Notes: a model not told the origin generated them from the sequence alone. DNA of 29,751 nucleotides from Dimorphilus gyrociliatus (GCA_904063045.1 CAJFCJ010000139.1:1-29751); one strand, 5' to 3'; positions 20,061 through 29,751 are shown, counted from the stretch's first letter. Numbers and translations: made by a program.

Positions 20061-20797
20061 AAGTATAATGATTTGATTTCCAAAAACTCATTTTTAATTA
20101 GTTGATTGAATAGTGTGAGAAATATTTCATTTGAAGATAGATATTTTATAAGGCAAGACCATAATACTTTATTTTTGTTATTTGAATATGTAATGGTAAG
20201 AAAGCTGCTTCCCTCTACTTTTAGAGCAATTTTATCTTTTAAAAACTGTCCATTAAGTCCTTTTTCTTCTAAAGTTGAGTGAAAATTTTGATTTGACAAT
20301 TATTTATGATGATTTGATAAGAAATCATGATCTACATTCATAATTTCACAATTTATTTGCAATAACCAATTTTCTTAAATGAATTAAACTGGTAATAAAT
20401 TTAATTTTTTTTCTGTAAAATAGTTTTTAAAATTGAGTGATTCATCAATAAATTCTGTGATATACTTGGAGGAATAAACTATTGCTATTTGAGAAAAATA
20501 CTGAAACAAATTGCCAGTAATGTTTGCTCTGCAACTAAATTTTGGAAAAATAGCATCACTTTTTACAGATATTAATTTGTTTTCAATCTGTATTTTCTTT
20601 ATATCTGTTGAAATTGATAAATTTAAAACATCCTCCAATAAAAAGTCTTTTTTTAGTAATATCCAATTATTATCAATATTTTCTTGATCCAAAGTTTTCA
20701 ATTTTGTAGAATATTGAGAACAGTAATCAAATAAAATATTAAAATCAACAGATGTCTCTACTAGTATAATATTTTCCAAAGTTTTGATATCAAACAC
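20061..20797 (-). pseudogene. Pseudogene of unknown protein, truncated by LTR
   Basis: On the minus strand, one frame runs from an acceptor-like TTGAG (upstream of 20797) to about 20061 with three in-frame stops near 20384, 20377 and 20300. The coding character is clear on both sides (DNNWILLKKDFLLEDVLNLS; LKDKIALKVEGSSFLTITY; FLTLFNQLIKNEFLEIK). The two ORFs are in register, so stops within a single old exon are likelier than two exons, though a short intron is possible. The frame then runs into the family-2 LTR, which evidently cut it. The family is not recognised. Confidence 0.5.
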
Positions 20798-20799
20798 TC

Positions 20800-21903
20800 A
20801 AGAATATAAAAATTCAAACTCTTCTGTTATTAAAGTTATATTTTAAAACAAAAGAGTGAAATTCTAAATATAGATTTTAAAAACAGATGTACATTGTTCT
20901 TTTCAATTTTCTTGTTAAATCTAAAGTAAGCTACTTAAATCATTTTAAAATGTCTCAATTTTTATGATTGTTGTGTCAAGGTGAAATCTTTGAAGCTGCA
21001 TACAACTTCTCTTAGTCTTTACAAACTCTTTCTTTTGAATATAGGCTGAAAGATGCTAAATCAAAAATGTGTTTTTAGGTATTTCTTCTAGAAATATTTC
21101 TTTCTTAGAATTGTTTTCAAGTTTTATAGAATTTGAATACTTTGTCATATTCTGTTCAAGAATATGGCCATTTATGACTATTTGAATGGGTGTGTTCAGT
21201 ATATTAAAGAATTTTTAGCTAATTTAAAAAACCTGTGAAACATTCTTGTAAAATTTTAATGAAAGATTGATCACACCAAATCTATCTTCTTTTCTAATTG
21301 ATAGTCTATCTATCTGACAGGATAATGAAATAATGATTTTATCAAATCAAGAATAGTTGTGATAGTTACTAAACTGCAATACGGTCAAAGAGAAAATTTG
21401 CTTCAGATCTCTGTATAATTCAACCAAATGTAATTCAACCTTATCCAATCTGGATGTACAGTTAATTTGGACTTACAGCCAAATAAAGAAAAAAACAATG
21501 AAAATTAATAAAAAAAATTTTCACAAATATGATAATTTTCCATAATTTTTTTCAGTATTATAAAAATACTTTGAGGCAGCCATTTTGTTATAGTCTATTT
21601 GTGTTTTGAAAAATGATTAGGCATGCTCCAACTTGAGTTTTGCCCTATTCAAAGCTTTTATAGCAACTATAAACATTAACAGCAATAATTTGCTTTGATT
21701 TTTTTATTGGCAAATTTGATACCAACACTGAACACTCACAACTACAAGTATTGTGAAAACAGCCCATTTTTTAATACATCACAAAATTATTTCATATTTA
21801 TACTTCATTAACCTCAGCCCAGACCTACATGAACTGAAAATATTAAAACTAAAATTTTCCTAATTATAGTTACTCTCTCATTGCTTTCTATGTTTTGTTT
21901 CAA
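20800..21903. other. Non-coding AT-rich stretch
   Basis: No long frame or repeat was recognised on either strand across 1.1 kb. Confidence 0.4.
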
Positions 21904-22080
21904 TGATCAAGTTGGCAAAAAGGTATTTTGATGTTTTTCCTGCATACTAGACAGGAAATATGTCGATTTCTAACTTTTAATTGCTGTATACATTTAAAAC
22001 AAAATGTATGTTGACAAGGAAAAATTCTTGGATCATTTCCTATCTTGCTTAATAAAATATCCCGAATCAGCCATTTTGAT
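21904..22080 (-). pseudogene. TRIM-type RING-finger remnant
   Basis: On the minus strand the frame reads RDILLSKIGNDPRIFPC, then QHTFCFKCIQQLKVRN, then ISCLVCRKNIKIPFCQLDH and a stop. This matches a TRIM RING finger (ILxCPICL...DPRxLPCGHTFCxxC...CPxCR), with Cys3, His4, Cys5, Cys6 and the final Cys pair in place. The first Cys-x2-Cys pair is replaced by Ser-Lys-Ile-Gly. No coiled coil or B-box follows before the stop. It is probably a dead fragment of a RING gene. Confidence 0.7.
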
Positions 22081-22445
22081 TATGTGTATTGATTTTTTAT
22101 TCTTACTTTCACATTCAAATGTAATAAAAGTTACTTGAATTTTCTTGTTAAATGAGTGATATTTCATGAAAGTATGAATATTTAAAATTTTAAAATTAAT
22201 GAAATTTGAGTGTGTTTAATAAATATTTTAAATGATTTTTTGCTACAAATGTAAGTATTTCTGCTATTTTGTTTGATGACAACCCTTAACATGCTTTATT
22301 TCAAATTGATAGTGTAAAAGGCTGAATTTTGGCCTTGACAAGAAGAAAGGAGTTAATAATTATGAATTTCCCTGAACAGAGTTAAAAGAGAGCTATAAAT
22401 AAATTGTCATTGTTGATTTTTGGCTATACCTTCTTTATAAAATTT
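22081..22445. other. Spacer without recognised feature
   Basis: AT-rich, with no coding frame seen. Confidence 0.3.
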
Positions 22446-22462
22446 TGTTTTTCGCTTATAGC

Positions 22463-22484
22463 ACGAAATTCCTAAGAATTTCGT
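22463..22484. repeat. Inverted repeat ACGAAATTC-CTAA-GAATTTCGT
   Basis: Two perfect 9-base arms are separated by 4 bases. It is located near the distal end of the putative LTR above. Confidence 0.75.
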
Positions 22485-22598
22485 ATAAATTTTATTTGAT
22501 ATTCTTTTGGTCTCTCACACCGTTCTATTACATTCACTCCCTTTTATACTTTGTTAGTGTCGCTTAATTGGGTGTTTGACTGTGCTCATCTGTATTGC

Positions 22599-22621
22599 CA
22601 CATTCATGCCACGTTCATGCC
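22599..22621. repeat. Short direct repeat CATGCCACGT
   Basis: TTCATGCCACG occurs twice in tandem, with a related GTGGCAT inverted copy at about 22640. It lies inside the putative LTR and may be a regulatory repeat. Confidence 0.45.
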
Positions 22622-23039
22622 ACGTCATTATTAACAATGTGGCATAACATCAAGTTGGACTGTCCTGACTCTGGGCTAAGTCAAACTCCCTTCTTAAGTG
22701 ATACTCAGACACTGATGCTCGCACACTAACACACATTCACTCATATCATGTAATGTGAACGGAACGTTAGTATATAATGTTCTGTTTACCTTCAATAGTG
22801 ACTGTTTCCAAACAGAAAATTTAAAATTAATGCTCAACAAGAAAAAAACCTCATTCAATAAATAATTTATTAACTCTATTGATTTGTAATATTGTCAAAA
22901 GTTTGACAAAAATATCTGACTTTGAGAGAGGCACAAAGTTGTTGAACAATAAAGAGGCTTTATTTTTTGACAGATTTTCTTTTAAGAAAATACTGGTAAT
23001 TCAATTTCAGAACAAGAAGTTTTATAACACTCCTCAACA

Positions 23040-23717
23040 CCTGCTCTAGATATCACTATCTAGTGTAGAAACTTTTATGAAAGAATAACTGGTATAAAAC
23101 CAATGTTTAATTATGTTTTTAGAAAGTGCCATTTTACCTAGCTGATTCAGATATTTATGACTATGAATATGAAACTAAAACAGTAGAGAGTTCTCTAGTC
23201 TAAAATGACCTTGTTCTCTCAATGACATTGTCATTTGTTCAGAGAAAACAAAAGCTTAGTGTTAAGTGAATTCAGTAAAAGATGACAGACAATTGTTTCC
23301 TATTGAAATTTTGTTCTAAAAAGCCAATAACCTTTTGAAATGGATTGTTTATATAAAAGATGATATAAAACTTTTAAATTATGAAATTTTTTTTAACTTA
23401 TAAATATTTAATAAGAAAAAGTAATGACTGTAATTTTACTTTTGCAACCTATGCCCTTTTAAAGTCTATGACTGTCTGACATTTTGTTGAACAATTGAAT
23501 AATATCAATAAATTTTGTATATAAAATATTTCTTTGAAATTGTTTTTGTGGCTAAAAAAAAAGAAACTATAGATCCATAATTCAAAATTTAATAATTTAG
23601 TCAAAGAGAAATTTTAGCAGTTATATATTTTGTTCTAATTTTTAAGTAGAGCTCCACATTTCCTTAACAGTTTTTGATGAGAAATAGTCAGTCATTTGTA
23701 TCTTCCTCCTTTATGCA
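23040..23717. other. 5' flank of the PAN-discoidin gene
   Basis: AT-rich. An acceptor-like TATGTTTTTAG (to 23121) is followed by a 27-codon open frame with an acidic, tyrosine-rich stretch ending at TAA 23203. It is isolated and not assignable. An AATAAA occurs at about 23509. No other gene signal was seen. Confidence 0.3.
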
Positions 23718-23781
23718 ATGAAATTAAGAACTTTTAATATATTAATACTATTATTCATTCAAAATTGTTCAGTTTTTTGTG

Positions 23782-23813
<32 letters not shown>

Positions 23814-26800
23814 TTTTGTATTTTTAAAAATAATCTATTTATAGATAAGAAATGTGGGAGTGAAGATGATTGTGAAGTTTATGAAAATTGCCAAACAGAT
23901 ATTTGCAGTTGTGATCCAGAATATGGTTTAACATTTTGTACTGATGGTAATAATTCTATTTGTAGTTTATTTCTATATTTCATTGCTATTATAATTATTT
24001 TCAAGCTGAAAATTTTATTGTTAAACTGGGAAAAAGACCATTGAGCAATTGGAGTCAACATTTCAAATTCGTTAATCTGGAAACGTGTTACAATAATTGT
24101 AAATCTGCTGTTGGTTTTGAATGTGTTGCCTTTACTGTAAATGGTGTTGAATGTTATTTATACCAGAAGGTTGATTATCCACTGGTGTCTATTACAGATA
24201 GTATACTAATTATACAAAAAGGTATGTAATAGTGTTATGGTTGTTATTTCTTTTACACATACAAAGAGACAATGTTTTTGATAATAGATAAAAGAAAAGG
24301 AGTTTGTGGCGGAATTGATACTATAACAGCACCAACTTACGAATGCTTCATCGTCTTATTGAATGAAAACGGATGTGCTACAAAAACATTTACACCCTAT
24401 CCTTACCATTATCAATATACAATTGCAGGTTTTATTTCACTAGTGGAAAATGCTTATATATTATCAACAAGATACAAATTCATAAAAACTTCACATAGTG
24501 AATTTATGCGACGAGCTTGTTTTGGCTATTCAGCAATTAACAATGAAAATGTAGCCCTATATAAACAAGTTACATATATTGGAAATTATACTGATCCTCT
24601 ATACCATCCTATTCATGTTGTGGATGGTTTTCGTCAAAGTAATGCCAGCTATGGAATTTGTGTATTTTTACAAAAGTTGGGAAATGTTCAGCCTACTCTA
24701 CGTATAATGTTGATAGCAAGCCATGCAGTAGGAAAAGTTGTAATTTGGCCTACAAATAAAGATAGTAAGAATGAAAAGATGATAGATAATCATAATTTTT
24801 CATTTGTTGTTGTTTTTTCTTTTTGTAGTTTATCAATTATTCATAATCTACATGGAAGTTAAAAGTAATCTATGCAAGGATGATATTCTTATCAATAACA
24901 ATACTGAAACAGAAGTTTATTGTTCAATCAAAATGTATAGCTTTAATATTTTAAGTGTTGAACAAAAGTTAAACTCTCCTCTTTCTATATGTGAAATAGA
25001 GGTTTTTGCAGGTAAGAACAAAGAAAAAAAGAAAGAAAGAAAGAGAGAGAGAGAATGTTTATATCAGTGTTTTTATAACTTATTCTCTTAACTTACAGAA
25101 AATCTTGCCATAGACAAACCATTACTTGCAACATTTTCTTCATCCATTAAAGAAACTAATGATGGAGATCTTAATCATTATACACCTATAACACTAAATA
25201 ACCAACATTGGATTATTATTAACTTATTAGCATACTACAATGTCTATGGATTTGATGCAAAAGTCGCACAAAATTTTGACTCCTTTAATAATTTCTATGT
25301 AGAAATTACAAATGATAAACGTTCTTTATTTGAAAAATCTATCAATTCAACAAAATGTATTGAAATTAATAACTCACCTATACAAAATGAAAATTTTTAC
25401 ACATTTCCTTGTATTAAGGGAGGGGTTAAAGGTCAATTTTTCAAAATTCTTTCCAACAGTAATGAAAATATTGTCTTTTTTCTAAATGAAATTGAAATTT
25501 TTGGATTATTTTTAAGACCTTCCGATCAGAAGAATACTAATTTACTGTTCGAAAAACCATGTTGGTCTTCATCTGAAACGCATTGGTTTTATTCAAGTTT
25601 TAGGTTAACAGATGGACAGTATAACAGTGTATTCTATTCAACCCATGAAAGATATCCATGGAGTAGAATGGATCTAATAGGAATATTTCAAATTTACTCA
25701 ATGGGTATTTTAAGCTATTTACATTATTGTAAGATTTAATAAAGAAAATTTGTTTTTTTAATTGAAATCATTGATGAATTTTTACATATATATTTTTTCT
25801 TAGATCACAACTTAATTTACCTGAAAGGTTTAGTGTCATACAAACATGATTTTCAACTGCAATATTCCAGTCCTGATTATCAAATTTGCTTTACAAATTC
25901 AATAACATTTTCAAAGAGGGAATATAGAATGTGGAATTGTACTTATCCTTATCCAATTGGTCGTTACGTTACTTTTTATTTAGATCATGAAAGTCAGTTT
26001 TTTATTCAAGAGGCTGAAGTTTATGGTGAAGAAATTATAGATAAAAATTTCTATAATTTACCAATAACCATGGCTGATAGAAATTCAAATAACACTGGCT
26101 ATCCATCAATACCTCATCATGAACAATATCCTTTTAAAGCTATCGATCGGAGATCAATCAATATTTATGATTCTAGAGTTGATTACTCCTGTTCAAGTAA
26201 TTATGTAGATAATGGTGAAGAAGGAAGATTTACATTCTATTTGGATAATCATTATCTAATTCATCAAATTGTTCTTCTATTCCGACTTGATTCGAGTAGT
26301 AAGAAAAGATGGGTAAAATGTGGAAAATGGCCATTATGAGATGATAACATTTTAGGGGTTTTTCGGGTTTAACTGTGGTCATTTTCAACAATTTTCCTTT
26401 CCAACAAACGCCATTTTCATTAATAATTTAATATATTTTGTTTTTGTTTTTCATTATCAAAAGATAATATTCAAGATGTTCAACTTGTAGTTGAAAATAA
26501 TCTGTTTAACACAACTCAAAGGCAAATATGTGATTTGGAGAGTAGGAATACAGGAAAAAATGTCTATCAAGTATTTAACTGTTCACTTGTAGGTGATAGA
26601 GTATCATTCTATAAAATTGATGGTAATAATAGATTTGTTATTTGCGAAATTTATATTTTTGGAAGGAAACAGCCATATAGTTTACAAGGTTTTCTTCTTC
26701 TCTTTAAAACAAAAAATATTAGTTAACAGTTTATATATAGAATTTTTTCCCCTTCTTAAAAATAGAATATGGTACTATGATTATGGCTGAAAGAGGATTT

Positions 26801-27484
26801 TCTTCCTTTTCATCAAATATTATCTTGAATACTGATTGTGATTTTCAAATGAAAGATATTTACATTCAATTTCCAAATAATTACAGATTTAATGCAGTTG
26901 GTTTTACATTAATGAATTCTGTAAATCTTCTTGGTGGTCTATTTATTTATGGAATAGAATTAAATAGTCATAATCTATGTGCAAAAGTTAATTATAATAT
27001 TAAAATTACAAAACCAACAATTTTTACATTCAATTGTAAAAGTCAGTTGATTGCGAAATATATTAGAATCAATTCGTTAAATATGAATTTTATTGTTTGT
27101 AATTTTTTTATTATAAGTCAAGGAATAAGTCATAAAAATCAAAAAGGTTTTAATTTAAAAATTTTCTTTGATAAAAAAATTGAAAAAATTTTTTGTCTTT
27201 TTTTTTCAGATTATTTTAGATTACAGAATAAAAGATTATTAAAACCTGTTTACAGTTTTTATAAACAATTAACAACAAGCTTTTTGAAATGTTATCAAAG
27301 TTGTTCACAAAATTCACAATGCGCAGATTTTTCATATTCGCTAACAAAAAGAGAATGCTTGTTTAGTATATTTCATATATTGCCATATTTTGGGAATATG
27401 TTGACAATAACTTCAAATAGTGATTATGACTCTATTTCACAAAAACAAAGTGTTGATACAAAACAACTATGTACAATAATTTAA
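23718..27484 (+). CDS. Secreted EGF-like/PAN/discoidin(x5)/PAN multidomain protein, 10 exons, about 1015 aa
   Basis: Exons by hand: 23718-23781, 23845-23946, 24006-24221, 24288-24764, 24829-25011, 25099-25728, 25804-26298, 26464-26688, 26766-27146, 27210-27484 (3048 nt). Every intron is GT-AG and phase 1. The signal peptide is MKLRTFNILILLFIQNCSVFC. Exon 2 is a Cys-rich EGF-like module (CGSEDDCEVYENCQTDICSC). Exon 3 is a PAN domain (ETCYNNCKSAVGFECVAF). Exons 4-9 hold five fucolectin-type discoidin domains, recognised by starts such as ENVALYKQVTYIG, HVVDGFRQS and ENLAIDKP and by ends such as LSICEIEVFA, FLNEIEIFG, IQEAEVYGE and VICEIYIFG. Exon 10 is a second PAN (LKCYQSCSQNSQCADFSYS). No transmembrane segment was seen. 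Fucolectin/F5-8C domains bind glycans or phospholipids, so an extracellular lectin, defence or adhesion role is inferred. The domain order and exon phases are seen directly. The first half of exon 4 is unrecognised. An AATAAA lies at 27499. Confidence 0.85.
23782..23806 (+). repeat. GT microsatellite forming a splice donor
   Basis: A perfect GT run of about 12 units begins exactly at the inferred donor of intron 1 of the PAN-discoidin gene, giving GTGTGT in place of the usual GTRAGT. Confidence 0.7.
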
Positions 27485-27498
27485 TGTTTAGTTAAAAA

Positions 27499-27504
27499 AA
27501 TAAA
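27499..27504 (+). promoter_or_regulatory. Polyadenylation signal AATAAA of the PAN-discoidin gene
   Basis: AATAAA lies 15 bases after the TAA stop at 27484. The short 3' UTR matches the compact style of the caspase gene. Confidence 0.5.
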
Positions 27505-27858
27505 AATGTCAAGTGTGTTTAATGATGTCAGATTTGGAATGGTAGAGAGAAAATATTTTATTATTTCAAAGGTCAAGGTCAGTTTTTTTAAAGTTAGTTT
27601 TTAATGATGGGAATGCTAAATGTTGTTTTATTAATTAATTAAGATATTTTCTTAAATACAACTCATTACAATACACTTGTAGTTGTTTTAGGAAATTAGT
27701 AATGAAACTGATTTACAGACTTTGCTTGTTTGGAGAAACAAATTTGAAAGTTAGGATCAAACATTTTCTTGAAACCAATAACAAATGGTCCATTATCACA
27801 AAAATCTTCTTAAAAATCATAAGAATTTTCATATAAAAATTATTATAGTTATTTATAA
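27505..27858. other. Spacer, no gene
   Basis: AT-rich. It contains TTAATTAATTAA at about 27630. Nothing else was recognised. Confidence 0.3.
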
Positions 27859-28495
27859 TGTACTGCTCTTGCTGGCAAAATCTATGCGTTTGCAAGTTAT
27901 AACAATACTGGTTCTACTCGAACCTTTAAACAAATGTTTAAATTAAAACGGTTTATTCGCAATAATAATACTTAAGCAAGTAACAATATGAGAGTTCGAT
28001 AGCAGAGTAGATAGTTCGTAAAAGCAGGTTGCCAAATTACCAAACTGTCTTCCAATGTTGAGGAGTAGATGGATGGTTCCAGTGGAGGTTGTTTCCAGAT
28101 GATTCTCCCAGGTCCTTGGGTCCAGATGGAAGCTGCATGCCAAATGAGAATAGTGAGGATTTATATACTTTGAGGTTTGCCTCTGACATCCAATCATCAC
28201 TTTACAGTTTTGCCAAAATGTGTAGTTCATATTTATGTTTAGTAAGAGGATGTTACAAGGTTGAACATTTAGGAAGGTTAATTGAATGATAACTTGGCCA
28301 CACCCTAGGTAAGTTAATTAAATTATAACTTGGCCAAACCTTTATTGGTAATTAAAGATGAGCCTTCAAGCTGACTAATCAGACTTATGTTTGGCCAATG
28401 TTATAGCATTTTCTTGCGTAGGTTTTAAGATGTACATGTATATGTTGCATAAAATAATAGAGTTCAAGCATGTAAAATATAACCAAAGTTGTACA
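27859..28495 (-). mobile_element. Solo LTR of family 1 (637 bp) with target duplication
   Basis: The segment begins TGTACTGC and ends GTTGTACA on the + strand. Read on the minus strand it is TGTACAAC...GCAGTACA, with 5-bp TGTAC/GTACA terminal inverted repeats. The flanks carry the same 4 bases, ATAA (27855-27858 and 28496-28499). It aligns with 19036-19640 in reverse orientation along its whole length and with 5228-5388 in part. A TATA box (TATATAAA on the minus strand) is at 28160-28167. With no internal region on either side, it is a solo LTR. Its length and 4-bp duplication fit a Ty3/gypsy-type integrase; the class is inference. Confidence 0.8.
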
Positions 28496-28511
28496 ATAAA
28501 TTGGTTCAGAG

Positions 28512-28545
28512 AGAAAACGTCCACAACAGAAAACGTCCACAAAAT
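28512..28545 (+). repeat. Two units of the CGTCCAC minisatellite
   Basis: AGAAAACGTCCACAA occurs twice (with one slightly altered flank), 138 bases before the main array at 28683. Confidence 0.8.
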
Positions 28546-28682
28546 TAAAACGATGAAAAAATAGGTGAAAAAATCAAAAAAAAACCTTTTTCTTTTGAAA
28601 ACTTTATAGAAAAGTGTTAATTTTATATGTATAATTAATTACATTTTCAAAAAAAGGTGACTTTGATAGTTAAACTAACCCT

Positions 28683-28766
28683 GACAGAAAACGTCCACAA
28701 AGAGACAGAAAACGTCCACAAAGGGACAGAAAACGCCCACAAAGGGACAGAAAACGCCCACAAAAA
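28683..28766 (+). repeat. Minisatellite, four exact-length 21-bp units
   Basis: Units start at 28683, 28704, 28725 and 28746. Each reads GACAGAAAACGYCCACAAA plus two variable bases. The first two have CGTCC and the last two CGCCC, so neighbouring units were duplicated most recently. Confidence 0.9.
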
Positions 28767-29255
28767 AACAAAATATTTACAAAGTGATAAAAAGCTTTTA
28801 GATATCTCTTCATAGTAGTAAAAAGATTTTTAATTCACTCTTTTGATAAAATAAAAAAATTTGTGATCCCCAGCAAAAACAGGTATTGTTGGAAATCTTC
28901 TGCTGTGAAAATAGAAAAGATCAACTTCCTTTTCTATTTTCACTCAGCAGAGGTAAGAAGGAATTTTAATAAAAAGTGTTTTTTTAAAGTTAAAATGGAG
29001 TATATGTTCAAAAGCAGTCAATGATTTATTTAACATAAATTTATACTACCTTTTTTGCCTAATGTGGTGTATTTAAATTTTTTTTTTGACTATTGTACCA
29101 ACCTTTAATTACAAAGCATGATTTGTCAATAAAATTGACTCTTTGATTTCTCTTATTGAATAATGTATATACTATAGATAATTGCTAATTTCTGGTATTT
29201 TGTTAATATAAATTATTTTCCAAGTTTTCTAGAAAACTATCCCAAGTTTAAAAAC
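28767..29255. other. 5' flank of the zinc-finger gene, with a hairpin
   Basis: Apart from the hairpin at 28900-28950, this stretch is AT-rich with no coding frame recognised. It presumably carries the promoter of the downstream gene. Confidence 0.3.
28900..28950. repeat. Strong inverted repeat / hairpin
   Basis: The arm at 28900-28919 (CTGCTGTGAAAATAGAAAAG) pairs with 28929-28950 over 20 bp, with a 2-base bulge and a 9-base loop. Some further pairing (TTCTTACC with flanking bases) is weak. The stem is much longer than expected by chance. Confidence 0.85.
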
Positions 29256-29751
29256 ATGGATAATACATGTTATATATGTCAAGATGAATTCATTGAAAAC
29301 CAAATCAAAGGCAAATGTTGTCTTTGCTTTAAAAACTGTCATATTAAGTGTTTTAAAGGTATGAAATATCCAAAGTTTGATTTTGTCAGTTATTAATTTT
29401 TTTTCAGATGCAACCAGCACTTCGCCATTATGTTTGATGTGTTATCAAATATCAAACAGAAACTGTATTGTGTTGCTAACAAGAATTGATAATGAAAAAG
29501 AAAAGAAATTCATTGAACCTACAGAAGAGCTGAGGTTGTCTTTCTCTTTTAGTAGTTCAGAGGGTTTTGTTGACTGTCCATTGGAAAATGGAAATGTGAT
29601 TAATGACAATGAAATTACATACAACAATGAAATTGAAGTAACCACAATGGATACATCAACTACAGAAGTTCAAGATTTTCGAGAGGATTCATTTGAAAGT
29701 AATACTAGTCAAAGAGATAATTGTACTGATGATTTACATTTCAAAATTTTA
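29256..29751 (+). CDS. Zinc-finger (RING/PHD-like) protein, 5' part, cut by window edge
   Basis: Exon 1 (29256-29358) starts with ATG and ends in phase 1. A 49-bp GT-AG intron follows, and exon 2 (29408 onward) stays open to the window end, giving 149 residues. The N-terminus has a Cys/His array: CYIC, then KCCLCFKNCHIKCF, then LCLMCYQ. This is close to a C4HC3 or RING-like zinc-binding pattern with the central HxxC pair present. The remainder is acidic and Ser/Thr-rich with no clear domain, as in many ubiquitin-ligase linkers. The role as an E3 ligase is inference, and the spacing is not a textbook RING. It lies about 760 bases downstream of the solo LTR. Confidence 0.65.

Larger units (their letters stand above)
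22446..23039 (-). mobile_element. Putative solo or terminal LTR (third family)
   Basis: On the minus strand the segment starts TGTTGAGGAGTG and ends GCGAAAAACA, giving TGTT...AACA termini over 594 bp. It contains a strong core-promoter-like AAGTATAAAAGGGAG (22540-22554) and is richer in G+C than its surroundings. Near its end is an almost perfect palindrome at 22463-22484. The TGTTGAGGAGTG start resembles Ty1/copia LTRs. No target duplication, primer-binding site or convincing purine tract was found, so this rests on termini and TATA only. Confidence 0.35.

Noticed and set aside
23122-23203. Short acceptor-led open frame (acidic, Tyr-rich) as an isolated last exon
   Set aside because: Only 27 codons and no upstream exon in phase could be found.
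28683-28766. CRISPR-like repeat array
   Set aside because: Units are contiguous with no spacers, and the window is eukaryotic. It is a minisatellite.

Overview
This window is eukaryotic and animal-like. It is strongly AT-rich, and genes are split by short GT-AG introns (about 46-95 bp). The genes encode extracellular and innate-immune modules: caspase, NACHT, C1q, PAN/apple, fucolectin-type discoidin, LDLa, leucine-rich repeats, 7TM and RING. No bacterial operon structure, tRNA or rRNA was seen. The LDLa-LRR-7TM (GRL101/relaxin-receptor type) gene and the PAN/discoidin repertoire suggest a lophotrochozoan invertebrate with compact genes, perhaps a small-genome annelid. The species cannot be fixed from sequence alone.

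Layout. 1-292: degraded BEL/Pao reverse-transcriptase fragment joined to a piece of a repeat. 527-4077 (+): eight-exon gene encoding two tandem NACHT-type NTPase modules fused to a complete caspase, about 1035 aa. 4201-4935 (+): C1q-like domain gene, possibly broken upstream. 5228-5388: truncated copy of LTR family 1. 5490-6765 (-): FLYWCH/MULE transposase pseudogene. 6812-6896: 16-bp tandem repeat. 7190-7455: copy of LTR family 2. 7534-8091 (+): truncated discoidin-like fragment. 8658-9361 (-): secreted two-PAN-domain gene. 9.4-12.9 kb: essentially non-coding, with a decayed Tc1/mariner copy. 13569-17234 (+): leucine-rich-repeat GPCR with LDLa modules and a kinase-like cytoplasmic tail. 17.4-20.1 kb: LTR-retroelement debris, including a 3' LTR with its polypurine tract. 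20.06-20.80 kb (-): pseudogene of unknown family. 21.9-23.0 kb (-): RING-finger remnant and a possible TATA-containing LTR. 23718-27484 (+): ten-exon secreted protein with EGF-like, PAN, five discoidin-like and a final PAN module, in which every intron is phase 1. 27859-28495: solo LTR with a target-site duplication. 28.5-28.8 kb: 21-bp minisatellite. 28900-28950: strong hairpin. 29256 to the edge (+): 5' part of a zinc-finger (RING/PHD-like) gene.

The genes do not form an operon-like unit. A plausible common theme is surface recognition and innate immune signalling: a NACHT-caspase that could couple ligand-driven oligomerisation to protease activation, secreted C1q and PAN/discoidin lectin-like proteins, a large-ectodomain receptor and RING proteins. 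They sit among LTR retroelements that have truncated several neighbours. Gene models were spliced by hand from reading frame, GT/AG sites and phase. No transcript or database evidence was available.
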